Shown: positions 39,304-49,355 of the stretch, piece by piece | Position numbering within the stretch: the stretch's first letter is position 1 | How the letters are laid out: each line of letters starts with the position of its first letter | Assembly: GCA_038253825.1 (NCBI GenBank) | Contig: JBBSGT010000008.1 | Span: 1 to 51,368, forward strand | DNA length: 51,368 bases | Source: JACDET01 sp038253825 | Lineage (GTDB): Bacteria > Patescibacteriota > Microgenomatia > Levybacterales > UBA12049 | Direction of reading: 5' to 3' | Notes under the pieces: model-generated | The model's database searches: none | Told to the model about the DNA's origin: nothing | The model's input: only the letters and a program-made list of their open reading frames with translations | Program-made: the position numbers and the translations under genes

Positions 39304-39990
39304 TTAAAAGATTTTAAAAGTTGGTATTAAATTTTTGCAATCTGCGGACATTTCCTTCGATTGCGGATCAGAATCAAAATTTGGATTTCCTACAGTTTCA
39401 GGATATCTTATGAGATATACAACATTATCTCGTGCCGCTGCGATTGCTTTATCATTGTGATCAAAAAGAAAGATCGAAAATGTCTTAGCTGGAAGTGTAT
39501 CCAACTTTGCGTCTCCGGTGATTTTTACCAAATTATCTCCACTCGCTGCGTTAAGGTGATACATGGGGGCCCATTGTGCAATTGTTAGTCTTTTTGGATT
39601 TGCAAGAACAGTTATCGTACAAACACCTGTCATATCTCCTTGTCGCAAAATAGCTTTTTGTAATTCTCCTTTTTCTAATGGGACAAAAAGATTTATATTG
39701 GTTGGTGTCGGTTTGTTCGGAGTAGCTGCTTCCAAAATTGTTATATCAGAAGGATATATGAATTTATAACCATACTGTTTATTTACATAAGTTGGTTGGG
39801 TTGGGAGAAGCCTAGTTGTCTGAGGAGATTTGTGGGAAGCTGGATTAGCGAAATAATGTGTTGCCAATACAAAACCAATGAGAAAAAAGAGCACGAAAAT
39901 AAAAAGAAGCAGCAGGAGTTTTTTTGGAGTTACAGTATGTTGCGGTGTAACCTCTCCAATTTCAGGTGTAGATTCGCGTAACTCATCCAT
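39304..39990 (-). CDS. membrane-anchored extracytoplasmic protein, unknown
   Basis: 228 residues. The acidic cytoplasmic start and one membrane helix (about 25-46) precede a globular domain with YVNKQYGYKFIYPSDITILE. This is the same F-x-Y-P anchor-and-domain plan as the protein at 26176-26832. The function is unknown. Confidence 0.65.
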   Translation of the reverse strand: MDELRESTPEIGEVTPQHTVTPKKLLLLLFIFVLFFLIGFVLATHYFANPASHKSPQTTRLLPTQPTYVNKQYGYKFIYPSDITILEAATPNKPTPTNINLFVPLEKGELQKAILRQGDMTGVCTITVLANPKRLTIAQWAPMYHLNAASGDNLVKITGDAKLDTLPAKTFSIFLFDHNDKAIAAARDNVVYLIRYPETVGNPNFDSDPQSKEMSADCKNLIPTFKIF

Positions 39991-40026
39991 GTTGTAAGTA
40001 TTGCACTCAGGAAAAAAGAATGCAAC

Positions 40027-40356
40027 TTAGAGTCCCACCTGATCTAAAAGTGTGAGCCAAAGTTTGCCCCAGAATGAGGCTTTTTGCATTTTGAGATAGC
40101 GGGCGTGCTTTTTGGCATCTTTGGTGCCGGGATAAGCGGGATTGACCCAGCATGAGACAATCAACTGTTCTCTTCGTTCATTTTCTTTAATGATTGCGGC
40201 AAACGTTCGGTCACCAATGCGCTTCTGCAACTCTCGTGTACCATTGCGATTCTCGACGATCTTGTCGGGATTGTTGAGTGTTTGATCGATGTACTGTTTG
40301 GAAATCTTTCGTTCGTTCAGTCTGTCTCGGGCATGGTTGGTCCAAATATACGTCAT
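40027..40356 (-). CDS. DUF4258 protein
   Basis: 109 residues. WTNHARDRLNERKISKQYID is the HAxxRLxERxIS signature of DUF4258, a small RelE-like fold. A strand RTFAAIIKENERREQLIVSC follows. No antitoxin gene is beside it. The basic C-terminal tail is extra. Confidence 0.8.
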   Translation of the reverse strand: MTYIWTNHARDRLNERKISKQYIDQTLNNPDKIVENRNGTRELQKRIGDRTFAAIIKENERREQLIVSCWVNPAYPGTKDAKKHARYLKMQKASFWGKLWLTLLDQVGL

Positions 40357-40415
40357 ACTTCATTATTGTAACAGCTCAGAAGATTATTTTGTCGCGTTGA
40401 TGTGGGAGAGAACTA

Positions 40416-41828
40416 TTATTTATTTCCTGTTCGTTTATAGTCATCACCAAGGACGACGAGGACATTGTAATCAGTTTGGGGTGCAGTGGTATACGAAACT
40501 GTCTTTACTCCCAGCTCTTTCTTCAAAGTCACAAGTGTTGCCGAGTTTACATTTTTATCATAAACAGTAATTGTCGTCTTTTTAATATCATGCGCGGATG
40601 CATTACCTGGATCAACCACCTTTAATTTTGCAGCTTGCAATTTGTCGGTTACGGTCTGGGCTAGTCCAGCTGTCGGTGTGCCGTTCTGAACTTGAATTAC
40701 TGCATCAAGCGGTTTTGATTTTCCATGAAACTCATTGGAAAGCCAGGTATGCACACTAGTCCAATTACCATTCCCATCTTTAGATGCGAGAATATCTTGG
40801 CCATCAGAAGAAACGCTCTCTGTCAGATAATTTTGATCGGTAAGTGCCAGGGAAACGATTTGGTATTTGTTCAATGTATTAATATTTTGGAGCAATGTTT
40901 TGACGTCATCGATCGTCAGATCAGTTCGCAGATCTTCACCCAAAGATGACATGAACGGAATTATTTGCGGTATAAAAGTTGGAGAAAATAATTTTTGTTT
41001 TACCGCGACAATTAAATTCCTTTGTCTTTGCGCGCGTCCGAAGTCTGTCCCATCCTGTAAAGAATGTCGAGAACGGACATATTTTAACGCTTTTGTCCCA
41101 TCCATTTGTTGTCGACCTTGATCAAAATGAAGATGTTCATATCGACAGGGGAATGCTTCTTGTTCAGAAATCGTGGCACTGGAACTAGCAAGCTGAGCCG
41201 AAAATGAAGCTATTTGATCACTCGAAAGCCCACACATTGCATCTTCCTGTCCTCCAATTGGGTATTGGTAGTCATCAAAGGTTTTCTGAACAGTGATATC
41301 CACGCCGCTCAGTGTATCAATAGTATGCGTAAAGCCTGAAAAATCCATGCCGACAAAATAATCAAAAGGAATGCCGGTTACTTGCGTAATCATATACTCT
41401 GACAATATCCCTCCGCCATCAGTACCGGTAAACTGAGTTTGTTTATTTGGATAGGACGTGTCATCAATTCCATCTTGGTAGGCCGCGTTAATTTTGGAAA
41501 AACTTCCGTTTGCCCCATCAGTCGGAATTTTTACCCAAGTGTCGCGTGGAATAGAAATCAAGAATACTTTTTGGGTCTTGGGATCAATATGAACGGCGAT
41601 AATAGAATCGGTTAAATACGCTCCATCATGATTGCCACCGCCATAACCAAGCAGCAACATATTGATCGGCTTTTTTTCATCAAGAGATTGTTGAATTGAA
41701 TTGGTAACAGCAGGGGCTGCTTTGGAGCGCTCAATAAAGACTTTTTTTGTGAGACTATGCAACCAAAAATAGGCAGCACCACCACCAATAACAGCGAGGA
41801 TCAGAAGAACGATAAGCGCTTTTTTCAT
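40416..41828 (-). CDS. LytR-CpsA-Psr family protein with LytR C-terminal domain
   Basis: 470 residues. A membrane helix (4-24) precedes the LCP catalytic domain: NMLLLGYGGGNHDGAYLTDS, LISIPRDTWVKIP with the conserved Arg and Asp, and RYEHLHFDQGRQQMDGTKAL with KYVRSRHSLQDGTDFGRAQR. A LytR_C domain (about 375-465) ends it. LCP enzymes transfer lipid-linked glycopolymers to peptidoglycan or protein outside the membrane, so this could attach the TagA-type polymer. Confidence 0.93.
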   Translation of the reverse strand: MKKALIVLLILAVIGGGAAYFWLHSLTKKVFIERSKAAPAVTNSIQQSLDEKKPINMLLLGYGGGNHDGAYLTDSIIAVHIDPKTQKVFLISIPRDTWVKIPTDGANGSFSKINAAYQDGIDDTSYPNKQTQFTGTDGGGILSEYMITQVTGIPFDYFVGMDFSGFTHTIDTLSGVDITVQKTFDDYQYPIGGQEDAMCGLSSDQIASFSAQLASSSATISEQEAFPCRYEHLHFDQGRQQMDGTKALKYVRSRHSLQDGTDFGRAQRQRNLIVAVKQKLFSPTFIPQIIPFMSSLGEDLRTDLTIDDVKTLLQNINTLNKYQIVSLALTDQNYLTESVSSDGQDILASKDGNGNWTSVHTWLSNEFHGKSKPLDAVIQVQNGTPTAGLAQTVTDKLQAAKLKVVDPGNASAHDIKKTTITVYDKNVNSATLVTLKKELGVKTVSYTTAPQTDYNVLVVLGDDYKRTGNK

Positions 41829-41972
41829 ACAAAAGTTTCCTTATTGTAACATAGAGATATTTGCTCATGGATGGATGTCTAAAGCGATTTTACAGAGAAA
41901 AAATATATATAAAGGAAGAAGAGTATTCGTTGAAGGATACTCTTACCGGTTCATAGTTTGGTTGGCCGCAGT

Positions 41973-42440
41973 TTATTTTTTTATTGCGAAGTATTTTCTC
42001 AATTTTTCCGCATAGGGTTTTCTTTCATCTTGGGTGACAAAACGATACTTATCGTGGTTTTTGTACAGCTCATCGTTTTTATACCGGGGAAAGACATGGA
42101 CATGGAAATGCCAGAGATCTTGATTGCCTGCTGGTTCATTATGTTGTCTGATGGAAGTCCCATCACAGTTGTAAGTTTCTTTTAAGGCGATTGCGATGTG
42201 TTTGGTAACGACGTGCACGTGTGAGAGAAGTTCATCAGGTATATCGTAAATATTTTCAAAGTGTTCTTTGGGAATAACTATCACATGGCCTGGATTATGA
42301 ATCCACCATTTGGGTGAAATAAAAGCAAGAGTTTGTGTATCTTCAAAAACAATATCGCTTTTCTTTTTATGTTCTGTTTCTTTGCCATGAGCAAACTGAC
42401 AGAAAACACATGGCTCATTTTCAGACTGATGATTGTACAT
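41973..42440 (-). CDS. HIT family hydrolase
   Basis: 155 residues. CVFCQFAHG carries a Cys pair that binds zinc in many HIT proteins; the histidine triad is WHFHVHVFPR. It hydrolyses or transfers nucleotides from AMP-linked substrates. TATAAT stands eight bases before the ATG. Confidence 0.92.
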   Translation of the reverse strand: MYNHQSENEPCVFCQFAHGKETEHKKKSDIVFEDTQTLAFISPKWWIHNPGHVIVIPKEHFENIYDIPDELLSHVHVVTKHIAIALKETYNCDGTSIRQHNEPAGNQDLWHFHVHVFPRYKNDELYKNHDKYRFVTQDERKPYAEKLRKYFAIKK

Positions 42441-42465
42441 ATGAGTTGATTATAACAAAAAGAAC

Positions 42466-43119
42466 TTAAGTAGTTTTTTTTGCAAGTATGGAATTTTCGA
42501 TAATTTGAATGGCAGCGTCTAAGGAGTCTTTGATGACATGATTAGCTTCTTGCTCGATGCCATCTTTTGGATTGACAGCGATACTGTTTCCCGCAAATGC
42601 AAACATTATTTTGTCAGCAGGTGAGTCTCCGATTGCCAGAGTATCTTCAGCTGATATTGCTAGTTTCTTCAGTATTTCTTTTACACCGATAACTTTAAAA
42701 TCTTGTCCTGAAAAATTCTCTTCTGAAATACTTGCAATTGTATCACCATTCATTTGAGGCTGTGTGCCCACGATATAATCAGCTCCGAGGAGATTTTGAT
42801 AATAAAGTAAAACAGGAATAATGTTTCCTGAATGAATAATTATCAGAATAGAATGTTGTTTCAAATAAGTAAAAATTTCTCTTGCTCCCGACATAAGATA
42901 GGCTTCTTCATCAAGTTTTTTAGCAATTTGGCTCAAACAAACACCTTTAAGAAAATTGATGCGAGTAATGAGTGCGGTTAAACCTGGAAGTTTTCCTGCA
43001 TGAAATGCTTTATTTATTGTTTCACTTGCTTCTTCCTTGCCGACAATGCCACAAATGACATCCAGAATATCTTTTGTAACCAATGTCCCATCAAAATCTA
43101 ATAAAACAGCTTTTAACAC
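42466..43119 (-). CDS. HAD-superfamily phosphatase
   Basis: 217 residues. Motif I is LLDFDGTLVTKDI, motif II IIHSGN, then LKKLAI, and motif IV AIGDSPADKIMFAFAG. The layout is that of phosphoserine phosphatase-like HAD hydrolases. It follows the HD gene by five bases, so the two are probably one operon. The substrate is unknown. Confidence 0.88.
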   Translation of the reverse strand: MLKAVLLDFDGTLVTKDILDVICGIVGKEEASETINKAFHAGKLPGLTALITRINFLKGVCLSQIAKKLDEEAYLMSGAREIFTYLKQHSILIIIHSGNIIPVLLYYQNLLGADYIVGTQPQMNGDTIASISEENFSGQDFKVIGVKEILKKLAISAEDTLAIGDSPADKIMFAFAGNSIAVNPKDGIEQEANHVIKDSLDAAIQIIENSILAKKTT

Positions 43120-43124
43120 ATCTG

Positions 43125-43706
43125 TTATCTCGAAAAGAATTCCTTTATGCGGATGTAATCAGGTAAGACTTCCGCTCGAACTTCTTCAAAAAAGATCTTC
43201 TTATGGAGGTCTCTCTCTATTTTCTTCAGGACCCATTGTTTTAGTTCCTCAAGTGTGAGTTCTCGTCCAAATGCCCATGCGGCAAATACATAAAAATCAG
43301 TTTTCAAATGGGCCATCGAATCCGCTGTTGCTAAGATTTTTCCTTCAAGAGACTGTGGATGTTCATTGTTGTGGCAACTGTGATAACGAATTGCATCATC
43401 TACCACCAGTTTTATCTCGTCTTCTGAATACCCCGTCTCCCTCATGATTTGGCGTGCTATGGTCAGACTGATTGCTCCGTGGTCTTTATCCTCGCGTTTT
43501 GTGCAGGTATCGGCAATGTCATGGAGGAGAGCCGCTGCTCGTGCGAGTTCTTCATTCACCTTATATTTCTTAGCCAAAGCAGTTGCATAATTGGCAACAA
43601 CAATAACATGATGCTTTACAAACCAATCTGTCCAGCCCGCACGGCTAGGATTTTTTTCTTGATACAAGGTATTCACTTTTTCTTCCAGCTGCTGTAATCG
43701 ACTCAT
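43125..43706 (-). CDS. HD-domain phosphohydrolase
   Basis: 193 residues. An HD domain with WFVKHHVIVVANYATALAKK (first His), ALLHDIADTCTKREDKDHG (HD pair) and a later AIRYHSCHNNE. It acts on nucleotides or phosphoesters with a metal. TATAAT lies five bases before the ATG. It is co-transcribed with the HAD phosphatase. Confidence 0.88.
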   Translation of the reverse strand: MSRLQQLEEKVNTLYQEKNPSRAGWTDWFVKHHVIVVANYATALAKKYKVNEELARAAALLHDIADTCTKREDKDHGAISLTIARQIMRETGYSEDEIKLVVDDAIRYHSCHNNEHPQSLEGKILATADSMAHLKTDFYVFAAWAFGRELTLEELKQWVLKKIERDLHKKIFFEEVRAEVLPDYIRIKEFFSR

Positions 43707-43840
43707 AATTAATTATATCAGAGAGTAATTAGTCTTAGAAAGTTGTTAGTTTTTGTGACTACAAAGATGAGCGGAGGGAATGGAGAAAAGCCTTTTATTA
43801 CAAGATAAAGTGCATTTTCTTACCTTTTTATTACATCAGC

Positions 43841-43869
43841 TTGACACTCCAAAATGCCTATGGTAGCAT
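43841..43869 (+). promoter_or_regulatory. promoter of the cellulose-type cluster
   Basis: TTGACA (43841-43846), a 17-base spacer and TAGCAT (43864-43869), before the GH6 gene. The perfect -35 box is shared with the secreted-protein genes at 11-19 kb and at 35.7 kb. Confidence 0.65.
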
Positions 43870-43883
43870 GAATTTTGCTGTCT

Positions 43884-45887
43884 ATGCATATCAAGAAACT
43901 TAAAATTGTTGCTGTCTTTTTGGTTGGTGTAATAATGGTTTTTTCTCTTATCGCTACCAGAAATTTTTTTAAGACAAACGCTGCTCATGGTGATACTGTT
44001 CAAAACCTTGCCGTCTTTGCAGATCAACTCTCTCCGCAATTTACTAATTGGTCATGGAATAGTACTGTAAATCTTTCCAATACATCTCCGGTCTATTCTG
44101 GAACCAGTTCCATAAGTTTTAGTCCATCGGCGTGGGGTGCATTATATCTCCACTCAAATACAACAATTGATCCATCTGCGTACACCTCTCTCCAATTTGC
44201 TATGCAAACAAGTGATCAAGAGAAGAATTTTACTGTCGTTTTTTATGACGCAAACAATCAACAAATAAAATCCTTGCCACTTTCACAGTATCCTGGGGTG
44301 AGCCAAAATGGATGGATGGTCTATACCATTCCACTTTCATTAGTATCCCAGCCAATAAGCGGTTTTTCCTTGCAGGAAACTTCAGGCAGTGCCGGACCTG
44401 TGGTCTCAGTTGATTCTATCCAATTTATTGCTAATCAGCCATTACCAACGACGGTTTCAACCAACCAGACGTACCCTATTTATAGTGATGCACTCAGTAC
44501 AGGTTGGATTAACTGGTCATGGAGCAGTTCTCTTAATTTCAGCCTCACAACCCCAGTATATCAAGGAGCAACCGCAGCATCATTTGCAACGACGAGCGGA
44601 TATGGCGGATTCTATCTGCATACAGATCAAGGAATTGATACGACGCCATATCAAGTATTGACCTTCGCGGCAAAAGCAGGTGGCGCAGGACAAACATATT
44701 CAGTTACAGCTTATGACACGAACAACCAACAAACACATCCGTTAGTTGCTCTTGATAACTATGGTGGGCAACCTGGTATGGATAGTTGGAAGACCTACAA
44801 CATACCATTGCAGGATCTCAATGCAAATGGTAAAACAATGAAAGGAATTCTGATCCAAGATACTTCAGGAAAAAGCCAACAGACGCTTTATCTTGACTCC
44901 ATTGCCCTCGGTGGTGCTCAGACTGCGCAGACAAATACAGTAATGACTATCAGTACTGCAATTGTGACACCCACAACTGCTGCCAGTACTGTTGTACATA
45001 CTTCAGGAAATCCACTTGCCGGGCACTCTTTCTTTAATGATCCTGATGCCAATCCCGCCCGGCAGCAAGAGCAAAAATGGCATGCTTCGCGTCCAAATGA
45101 TGCTGCTGCGATGGCTAAAATTGCGGATCAACCAAAAGCAATCTGGATGGGGAGTTGGAATAGCAATATTCAATCCGATGTGCAAACAGTGGTAGATAAA
45201 GCTGCGAGCGCAAATACAGTACCATTATTTGTAGCGTACAATATCCCAAATCGTGATTGTGGCAGTTATTCTGCGGGCGGTTCTGGATCATTACAATCCT
45301 ATGATGCCTGGATTTCATCATTTGCTCAAGGTATTGGGAATCGTCATGCTGCTGTGGTTCTTGAGCCGGACGCAGTAGCGCAGGTTACCTGTTTGTCAGC
45401 CAATGAACAATCTCAGCGCTTTGCAGCGCTCTCTTATGCAGTGCAGACGCTGAAAGCTTTGGCCAACACAACTGTTTATATCGATGCAGGCCATTCGGGA
45501 TGGATTGCTGCTTCTGATATGGCAAACCGGATGAATCAAGCGGGGATTGCGAAAGCAGATGGCTTTGCTCTTAATGTCTCAAATTTCATGTCTGATAGCG
45601 ATTCGATTTCTTATGGTACCCAACTTTCTTCATTGATGGGTGGTAAACATTTTATCCTCGACACATCACGCAATGGGAACGGTTCAACCCTGGATAATCA
45701 ATGGTGCAATCCTGACGGACGTGCATTGGGAAACAAACCTACAACGCAAACCAATAACGCTCTTGTCGACGCTTCTGTCTGGATCAAATATCCAGGTGAA
45801 TCAGATGGCACGTGCAACGGCGCACCTGCGGCTGGTGTCTGGGATGCTTCCTATGCGCTTGGGTTAGCCCAACGCGCTCACTGGTAA
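43884..45887 (+). CDS. secreted GH6 cellulase with two beta-sandwich domains
   Basis: 667 residues from ATG 43884. An N-terminal membrane helix or signal (about 5-27) is followed by two beta-sandwich, CBM-like domains (about 40-190 and 195-345) and a Thr/Ala linker. The GH6 catalytic domain (about 375-667) has PLFVAYNIPNRDCGSYSAGG, VVLEPDAV with the catalytic acid Asp, DAGHSGW, FALNVSNF, DTSRNGNG and WIKYPGESDGTC. GH6 enzymes cut beta-1,4-glucan. Lying before a BcsA-like synthase, it may trim or release the product. Confidence 0.92.
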   Translation: MHIKKLKIVAVFLVGVIMVFSLIATRNFFKTNAAHGDTVQNLAVFADQLSPQFTNWSWNSTVNLSNTSPVYSGTSSISFSPSAWGALYLHSNTTIDPSAYTSLQFAMQTSDQEKNFTVVFYDANNQQIKSLPLSQYPGVSQNGWMVYTIPLSLVSQPISGFSLQETSGSAGPVVSVDSIQFIANQPLPTTVSTNQTYPIYSDALSTGWINWSWSSSLNFSLTTPVYQGATAASFATTSGYGGFYLHTDQGIDTTPYQVLTFAAKAGGAGQTYSVTAYDTNNQQTHPLVALDNYGGQPGMDSWKTYNIPLQDLNANGKTMKGILIQDTSGKSQQTLYLDSIALGGAQTAQTNTVMTISTAIVTPTTAASTVVHTSGNPLAGHSFFNDPDANPARQQEQKWHASRPNDAAAMAKIADQPKAIWMGSWNSNIQSDVQTVVDKAASANTVPLFVAYNIPNRDCGSYSAGGSGSLQSYDAWISSFAQGIGNRHAAVVLEPDAVAQVTCLSANEQSQRFAALSYAVQTLKALANTTVYIDAGHSGWIAASDMANRMNQAGIAKADGFALNVSNFMSDSDSISYGTQLSSLMGGKHFILDTSRNGNGSTLDNQWCNPDGRALGNKPTTQTNNALVDASVWIKYPGESDGTCNGAPAAGVWDASYALGLAQRAHW

Positions 45888-45973
45888 ACCATAATTCCAA
45901 ACTTTTATTACCTCCATCTTACGCAACTTTAACTCTACCTTCAGTAACGACCTGTACAATACTAACCTAGAGT

Positions 45974-46627
45974 ATGAAAAAGATTGCCATAGGTATAGTT
46001 TTGATATTAATCAGTAATCATTTTGCGACAGGGCTTAGTTTTGCACAAGTCCATATTGTTCGTGCAAATTTAATTCCTAAAGCGGACCAAACAAAAGAGA
46101 CACCAACTCCTGCACCCACGAATGCTGTTCCCACCAGTACACCTATGCCAACTCCTGTCTCCACCATAACACCGACAGTTCCCGCCGCCACTCCTCATAT
46201 AGTACAACCAAAAGCGACTGCTGCTCCTATTCAAAGTACGCAAAAAGATGATAATCAGCCCACACCAACACCTGATATTGTTTCTCCGCTCGCCTCATAT
46301 ACCGTCACACCGACACCAGCACCCAAGCCCATTGCAGCAACAAAAAACAAAAAAAACCCTCCTCAACCGGTGAGCCAACTTATTACTGCACCATTTGAAC
46401 TGGCAGTGAACATGCTACCTAAGAATTATTACGCCGAGCAAGGATTAAAGCCACGTACTACAACTATGCTGCTCTTACTTTCGTTATTATGCATGGTAGG
46501 TGGGAGTATCTTTCTCGCATGGCCATATCTGATAAGAGCAAAAAATCGCATCTTTGCTGCTTCACAAAAAGAAAAAAGAATTATTTATTTACATTTACCT
46601 AGTAAGAAAGGCCTAGCAAAAGCTTAA
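45974..46627 (+). CDS. Pro/Thr-rich membrane protein of the cellulose cluster
   Basis: 217 residues. A signal peptide (MKKIAIGIVLILISNHFATG) is followed by a Thr/Pro stalk (KETPTPAPTNAVPTSTPMPT and similar), a short region FELAVNMLPKNYYAEQG and a C-terminal membrane helix (about 168-188) with a basic cytoplasmic tail. It could tether or space the GH6 and GH8 enzymes or form part of the export complex. The function is unknown. Confidence 0.7.
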   Translation: MKKIAIGIVLILISNHFATGLSFAQVHIVRANLIPKADQTKETPTPAPTNAVPTSTPMPTPVSTITPTVPAATPHIVQPKATAAPIQSTQKDDNQPTPTPDIVSPLASYTVTPTPAPKPIAATKNKKNPPQPVSQLITAPFELAVNMLPKNYYAEQGLKPRTTTMLLLLSLLCMVGGSIFLAWPYLIRAKNRIFAASQKEKRIIYLHLPSKKGLAKA

Positions 46628-46635
46628 TTAATTGT

Positions 46636-47820
46636 ATGAGAAAACCTGTAGGCATACTATTAGTTCTTATGGGATTGCTCATTGTGCTTTTCATAGGTTA
46701 TGAAAATAGCCGTTTCAGTAAACAAACCCGAGTTTTCTCTTCCTATTCATTGTTGTCATCTTCATGGGATTTTTATAAAAAACAGTTTATTCTGGGCAAT
46801 GGGAGAGTTATCGATACCTCTCAACAAAGCGTGACGACTTCAGAGGCACAAGGTTATGCTCTATTGCGGGCAGTATGGGTCGATGATAAGCCGACTTTTG
46901 ATCGAGTCTATTCGTTTACCAAGACGCAAATGAAGCGGCCGCATGACAATCTTTTTGGTTGGCGGTATGGCAAATTACCAAATGGGCATTATGGTTTTGT
47001 TCCAAATGGAGGAAGTAATGCTTCAGCAGATGCAGACTCAGATATCGCTTTCGCCTTAATCCTGGCCTCAAAACGCTGGAATGACGAGCAATACCAGTCG
47101 GATGCCCTGCCAGTTATTAAGGATATATGGAAATATGAAACTGCAAGTGTAAGTGGAGGCAAACGATATATGATAGCAGGGAACTGGGCGCAAGATCAAC
47201 AGCGATTAGTTATAAATGTTTCTTATTTTGCGCCTTACGAATGGCGTGAGTTCGCAACAATTGATAAGCAGGATAACTGGCAATCACTTATCGATCCGGC
47301 ATATCAACTATTGAATGATGCCGGGACAGCGCCACTTGATAAATCTAAGGGTGTTGGACTTCCACCCGATTGGCTGGCGCTTGACCGCCAATCAGGAAAA
47401 ATTATGCCGGCAAACCTTCCTAACCTGACGACGAACTATTCCTTTGATGCGATGCGTACGCCATGGCGAATTGCCTTAGATTATCAATGGTACAAGGATC
47501 CCCAAGCCTTAAACTATTTAAAAAAATCTTATGCATTTCTCACGCAGCAATACGAAAAAAATCATGCACTGGCGTCAACCTATGCACATGACGGCACGCA
47601 GCTAACAACGGTAGAAAATCCAGCGATGTATGCAACTGCACTGAGCTATTTTTTGGTGACAAATAAACCTCTTGCAGCACAAATTTACCAAGATAAAATT
47701 ATCAGATTATATTCTAATGACCAAAATACCTTTAACAAAACCCTTCCATATTACGAGCAAAATTGGTTATGGTTCGGTGCTGCCTTTTACAATAATTTTT
47801 TATCAAATTTTAATTCATGA
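46636..47820 (+). CDS. GH8 endoglucanase (BcsZ-like)
   Basis: 394 residues. An N-terminal membrane anchor (about 5-22) precedes a GH8 domain. VTTSEAQGYALLRAVW has the general-acid Glu; ADADSDIAFALILASKRW has the catalytic Asp; YSFDAMRTPWRIALDYQWYK is a further family signature. BcsZ-type GH8 enzymes edit nascent cellulose. It overlaps the synthase gene by four bases (ATGA). Confidence 0.93.
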   Translation: MRKPVGILLVLMGLLIVLFIGYENSRFSKQTRVFSSYSLLSSSWDFYKKQFILGNGRVIDTSQQSVTTSEAQGYALLRAVWVDDKPTFDRVYSFTKTQMKRPHDNLFGWRYGKLPNGHYGFVPNGGSNASADADSDIAFALILASKRWNDEQYQSDALPVIKDIWKYETASVSGGKRYMIAGNWAQDQQRLVINVSYFAPYEWREFATIDKQDNWQSLIDPAYQLLNDAGTAPLDKSKGVGLPPDWLALDRQSGKIMPANLPNLTTNYSFDAMRTPWRIALDYQWYKDPQALNYLKKSYAFLTQQYEKNHALASTYAHDGTQLTTVENPAMYATALSYFLVTNKPLAAQIYQDKIIRLYSNDQNTFNKTLPYYEQNWLWFGAAFYNNFLSNFNS

Positions 47821-49355
47821 AACTGAACTCTTTTATACATAGTGGTAAAGTTACCAAAGCGCTTTTGTTAGCAAATTGTCTCATGGCATTTATCTATTAT
47901 CTCTGGTGGTTTGACACGTCCCATATTAGTAATGCATGGGCTTATGGTTTGCTCTTTTTTGGCGAAACATATCATATCATGATGGCGTATCTGTTCTGGT
48001 TTACCGTGTGGCCGAAAAAAAGAAGAATTCCGATCAATCCAATACAGACATTTACTCCATCAGTTGATATTTTTATTACCGTTGCCAATGAACCCTTGGA
48101 AATTATCCGCGCGACGGCATTGGCTGCAAAAAGACAAATTTATCCAAATGCCAAAGTGTATTTACTCAATGATGGATATGTCGCCAAACGTCCAGATTGG
48201 ATACAGGTAGAAGTGCTGGCGCGAGAGCTAGGCATCTTTTGTCTAACGCGTACTGTTCCAGGTGGAGCAAAAGCCGGTAATATCAATCACGCATTGCGGC
48301 AAACCACGGGGGAAATCATTGTTATTTTTGATGCCGATATGGCAGCTGTTCCTCATTTCCTTAACCGCATGCTACCATATTTTACCAATCCCAAAATTGC
48401 TTTTGTTCAGAGTCCACAATATTATGAGAACCATAAGAAAAACGATGTTGCTCAAGCCGCGTGGGAACAGCAGGAACTTTTTTATGGACCTATTATGCGG
48501 GGAAAAGATAACTATAATAGTGCCTTTATTTGTGGAACCAATGTCGCTATCAGACGTTTCGTACTTGAAAGCATTGGAGGAATGGTAGAGGAAAGTATTA
48601 CGGAAGATTTTCTTACTTCAATCCGTATTCATCAGAAAGGATATCAATCAATCTATATACCTGAGGTGTTGGCATCGGGACTCGCACCAGAAGATTTATT
48701 ATCATACTACAAGCAGCAACGCCGATGGGCGAGAGGATCTTTAGAAGCTTTATTCCGAGAAAATCCATTTTTTATGCGTGGTCTTACCATGGATCAGCGG
48801 TGGCAATACTTTACATCTGCATTGTATTATCTTAACGGTCTAGTTATTCTTATTGATATGATGATGCCACTTCTCTTTTTCTTTTTCGGTATTAAGCCAG
48901 TGACGATCTCAACAACGAATTTCGCTTTTTACTTTATTCCATTTATGTTCCTCAATCTATTAACGCTTTATATGGTTTCAGGTAAAAATGTGACTTTTCG
49001 GGCGTTGGCTTTTTCGCAATCATCATTTATGCTGCAACTTTCTGCTTTACTTTCTGCGATTACCGGAAGAAATGATACCTTTACTATTACTTCCAAAAAA
49101 GCGCTTTCAGGTAATTTTGTCTATCTTGCATATCCACATATTTTTTATATAGTCGTTGCTATTATCGGGGTAATAGTGGCTTTGCACCGTGAAGGGTTTA
49201 CTCCTTCAGTGATGACAAATATGGCATGGACATTTTTCAACATCACGCTTTTTTATCCTTACATTAAAGCTTCATTGTCTTCCACAGAGGATGTATCTGA
49301 AGTTGATAAAAAAGTTGCACTTCAGCATTCATTACCAAGAATATCCGGCGTATGA
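47817..49355 (+). CDS. BcsA-like family 2 glycan synthase
   Basis: 512 residues. Membrane helices at both ends enclose a GT2 domain: SVDIFITVANEPLEI, YLLNDGY, IIVIFDADMAAVPHF (DxD), ESITEDFLTSIRIH (TED) and KQQRRWARGSLEAL (QxxRW). These are the hallmarks of cellulose synthase. It would use UDP-glucose to make and extrude a beta-glucan. No PilZ domain follows, so c-di-GMP control as in BcsA is not expected. No bcsB homologue is seen. Confidence 0.92.
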   Translation: MKLNSFIHSGKVTKALLLANCLMAFIYYLWWFDTSHISNAWAYGLLFFGETYHIMMAYLFWFTVWPKKRRIPINPIQTFTPSVDIFITVANEPLEIIRATALAAKRQIYPNAKVYLLNDGYVAKRPDWIQVEVLARELGIFCLTRTVPGGAKAGNINHALRQTTGEIIVIFDADMAAVPHFLNRMLPYFTNPKIAFVQSPQYYENHKKNDVAQAAWEQQELFYGPIMRGKDNYNSAFICGTNVAIRRFVLESIGGMVEESITEDFLTSIRIHQKGYQSIYIPEVLASGLAPEDLLSYYKQQRRWARGSLEALFRENPFFMRGLTMDQRWQYFTSALYYLNGLVILIDMMMPLLFFFFGIKPVTISTTNFAFYFIPFMFLNLLTLYMVSGKNVTFRALAFSQSSFMLQLSALLSAITGRNDTFTITSKKALSGNFVYLAYPHIFYIVVAIIGVIVALHREGFTPSVMTNMAWTFFNITLFYPYIKASLSSTEDVSEVDKKVALQHSLPRISGV

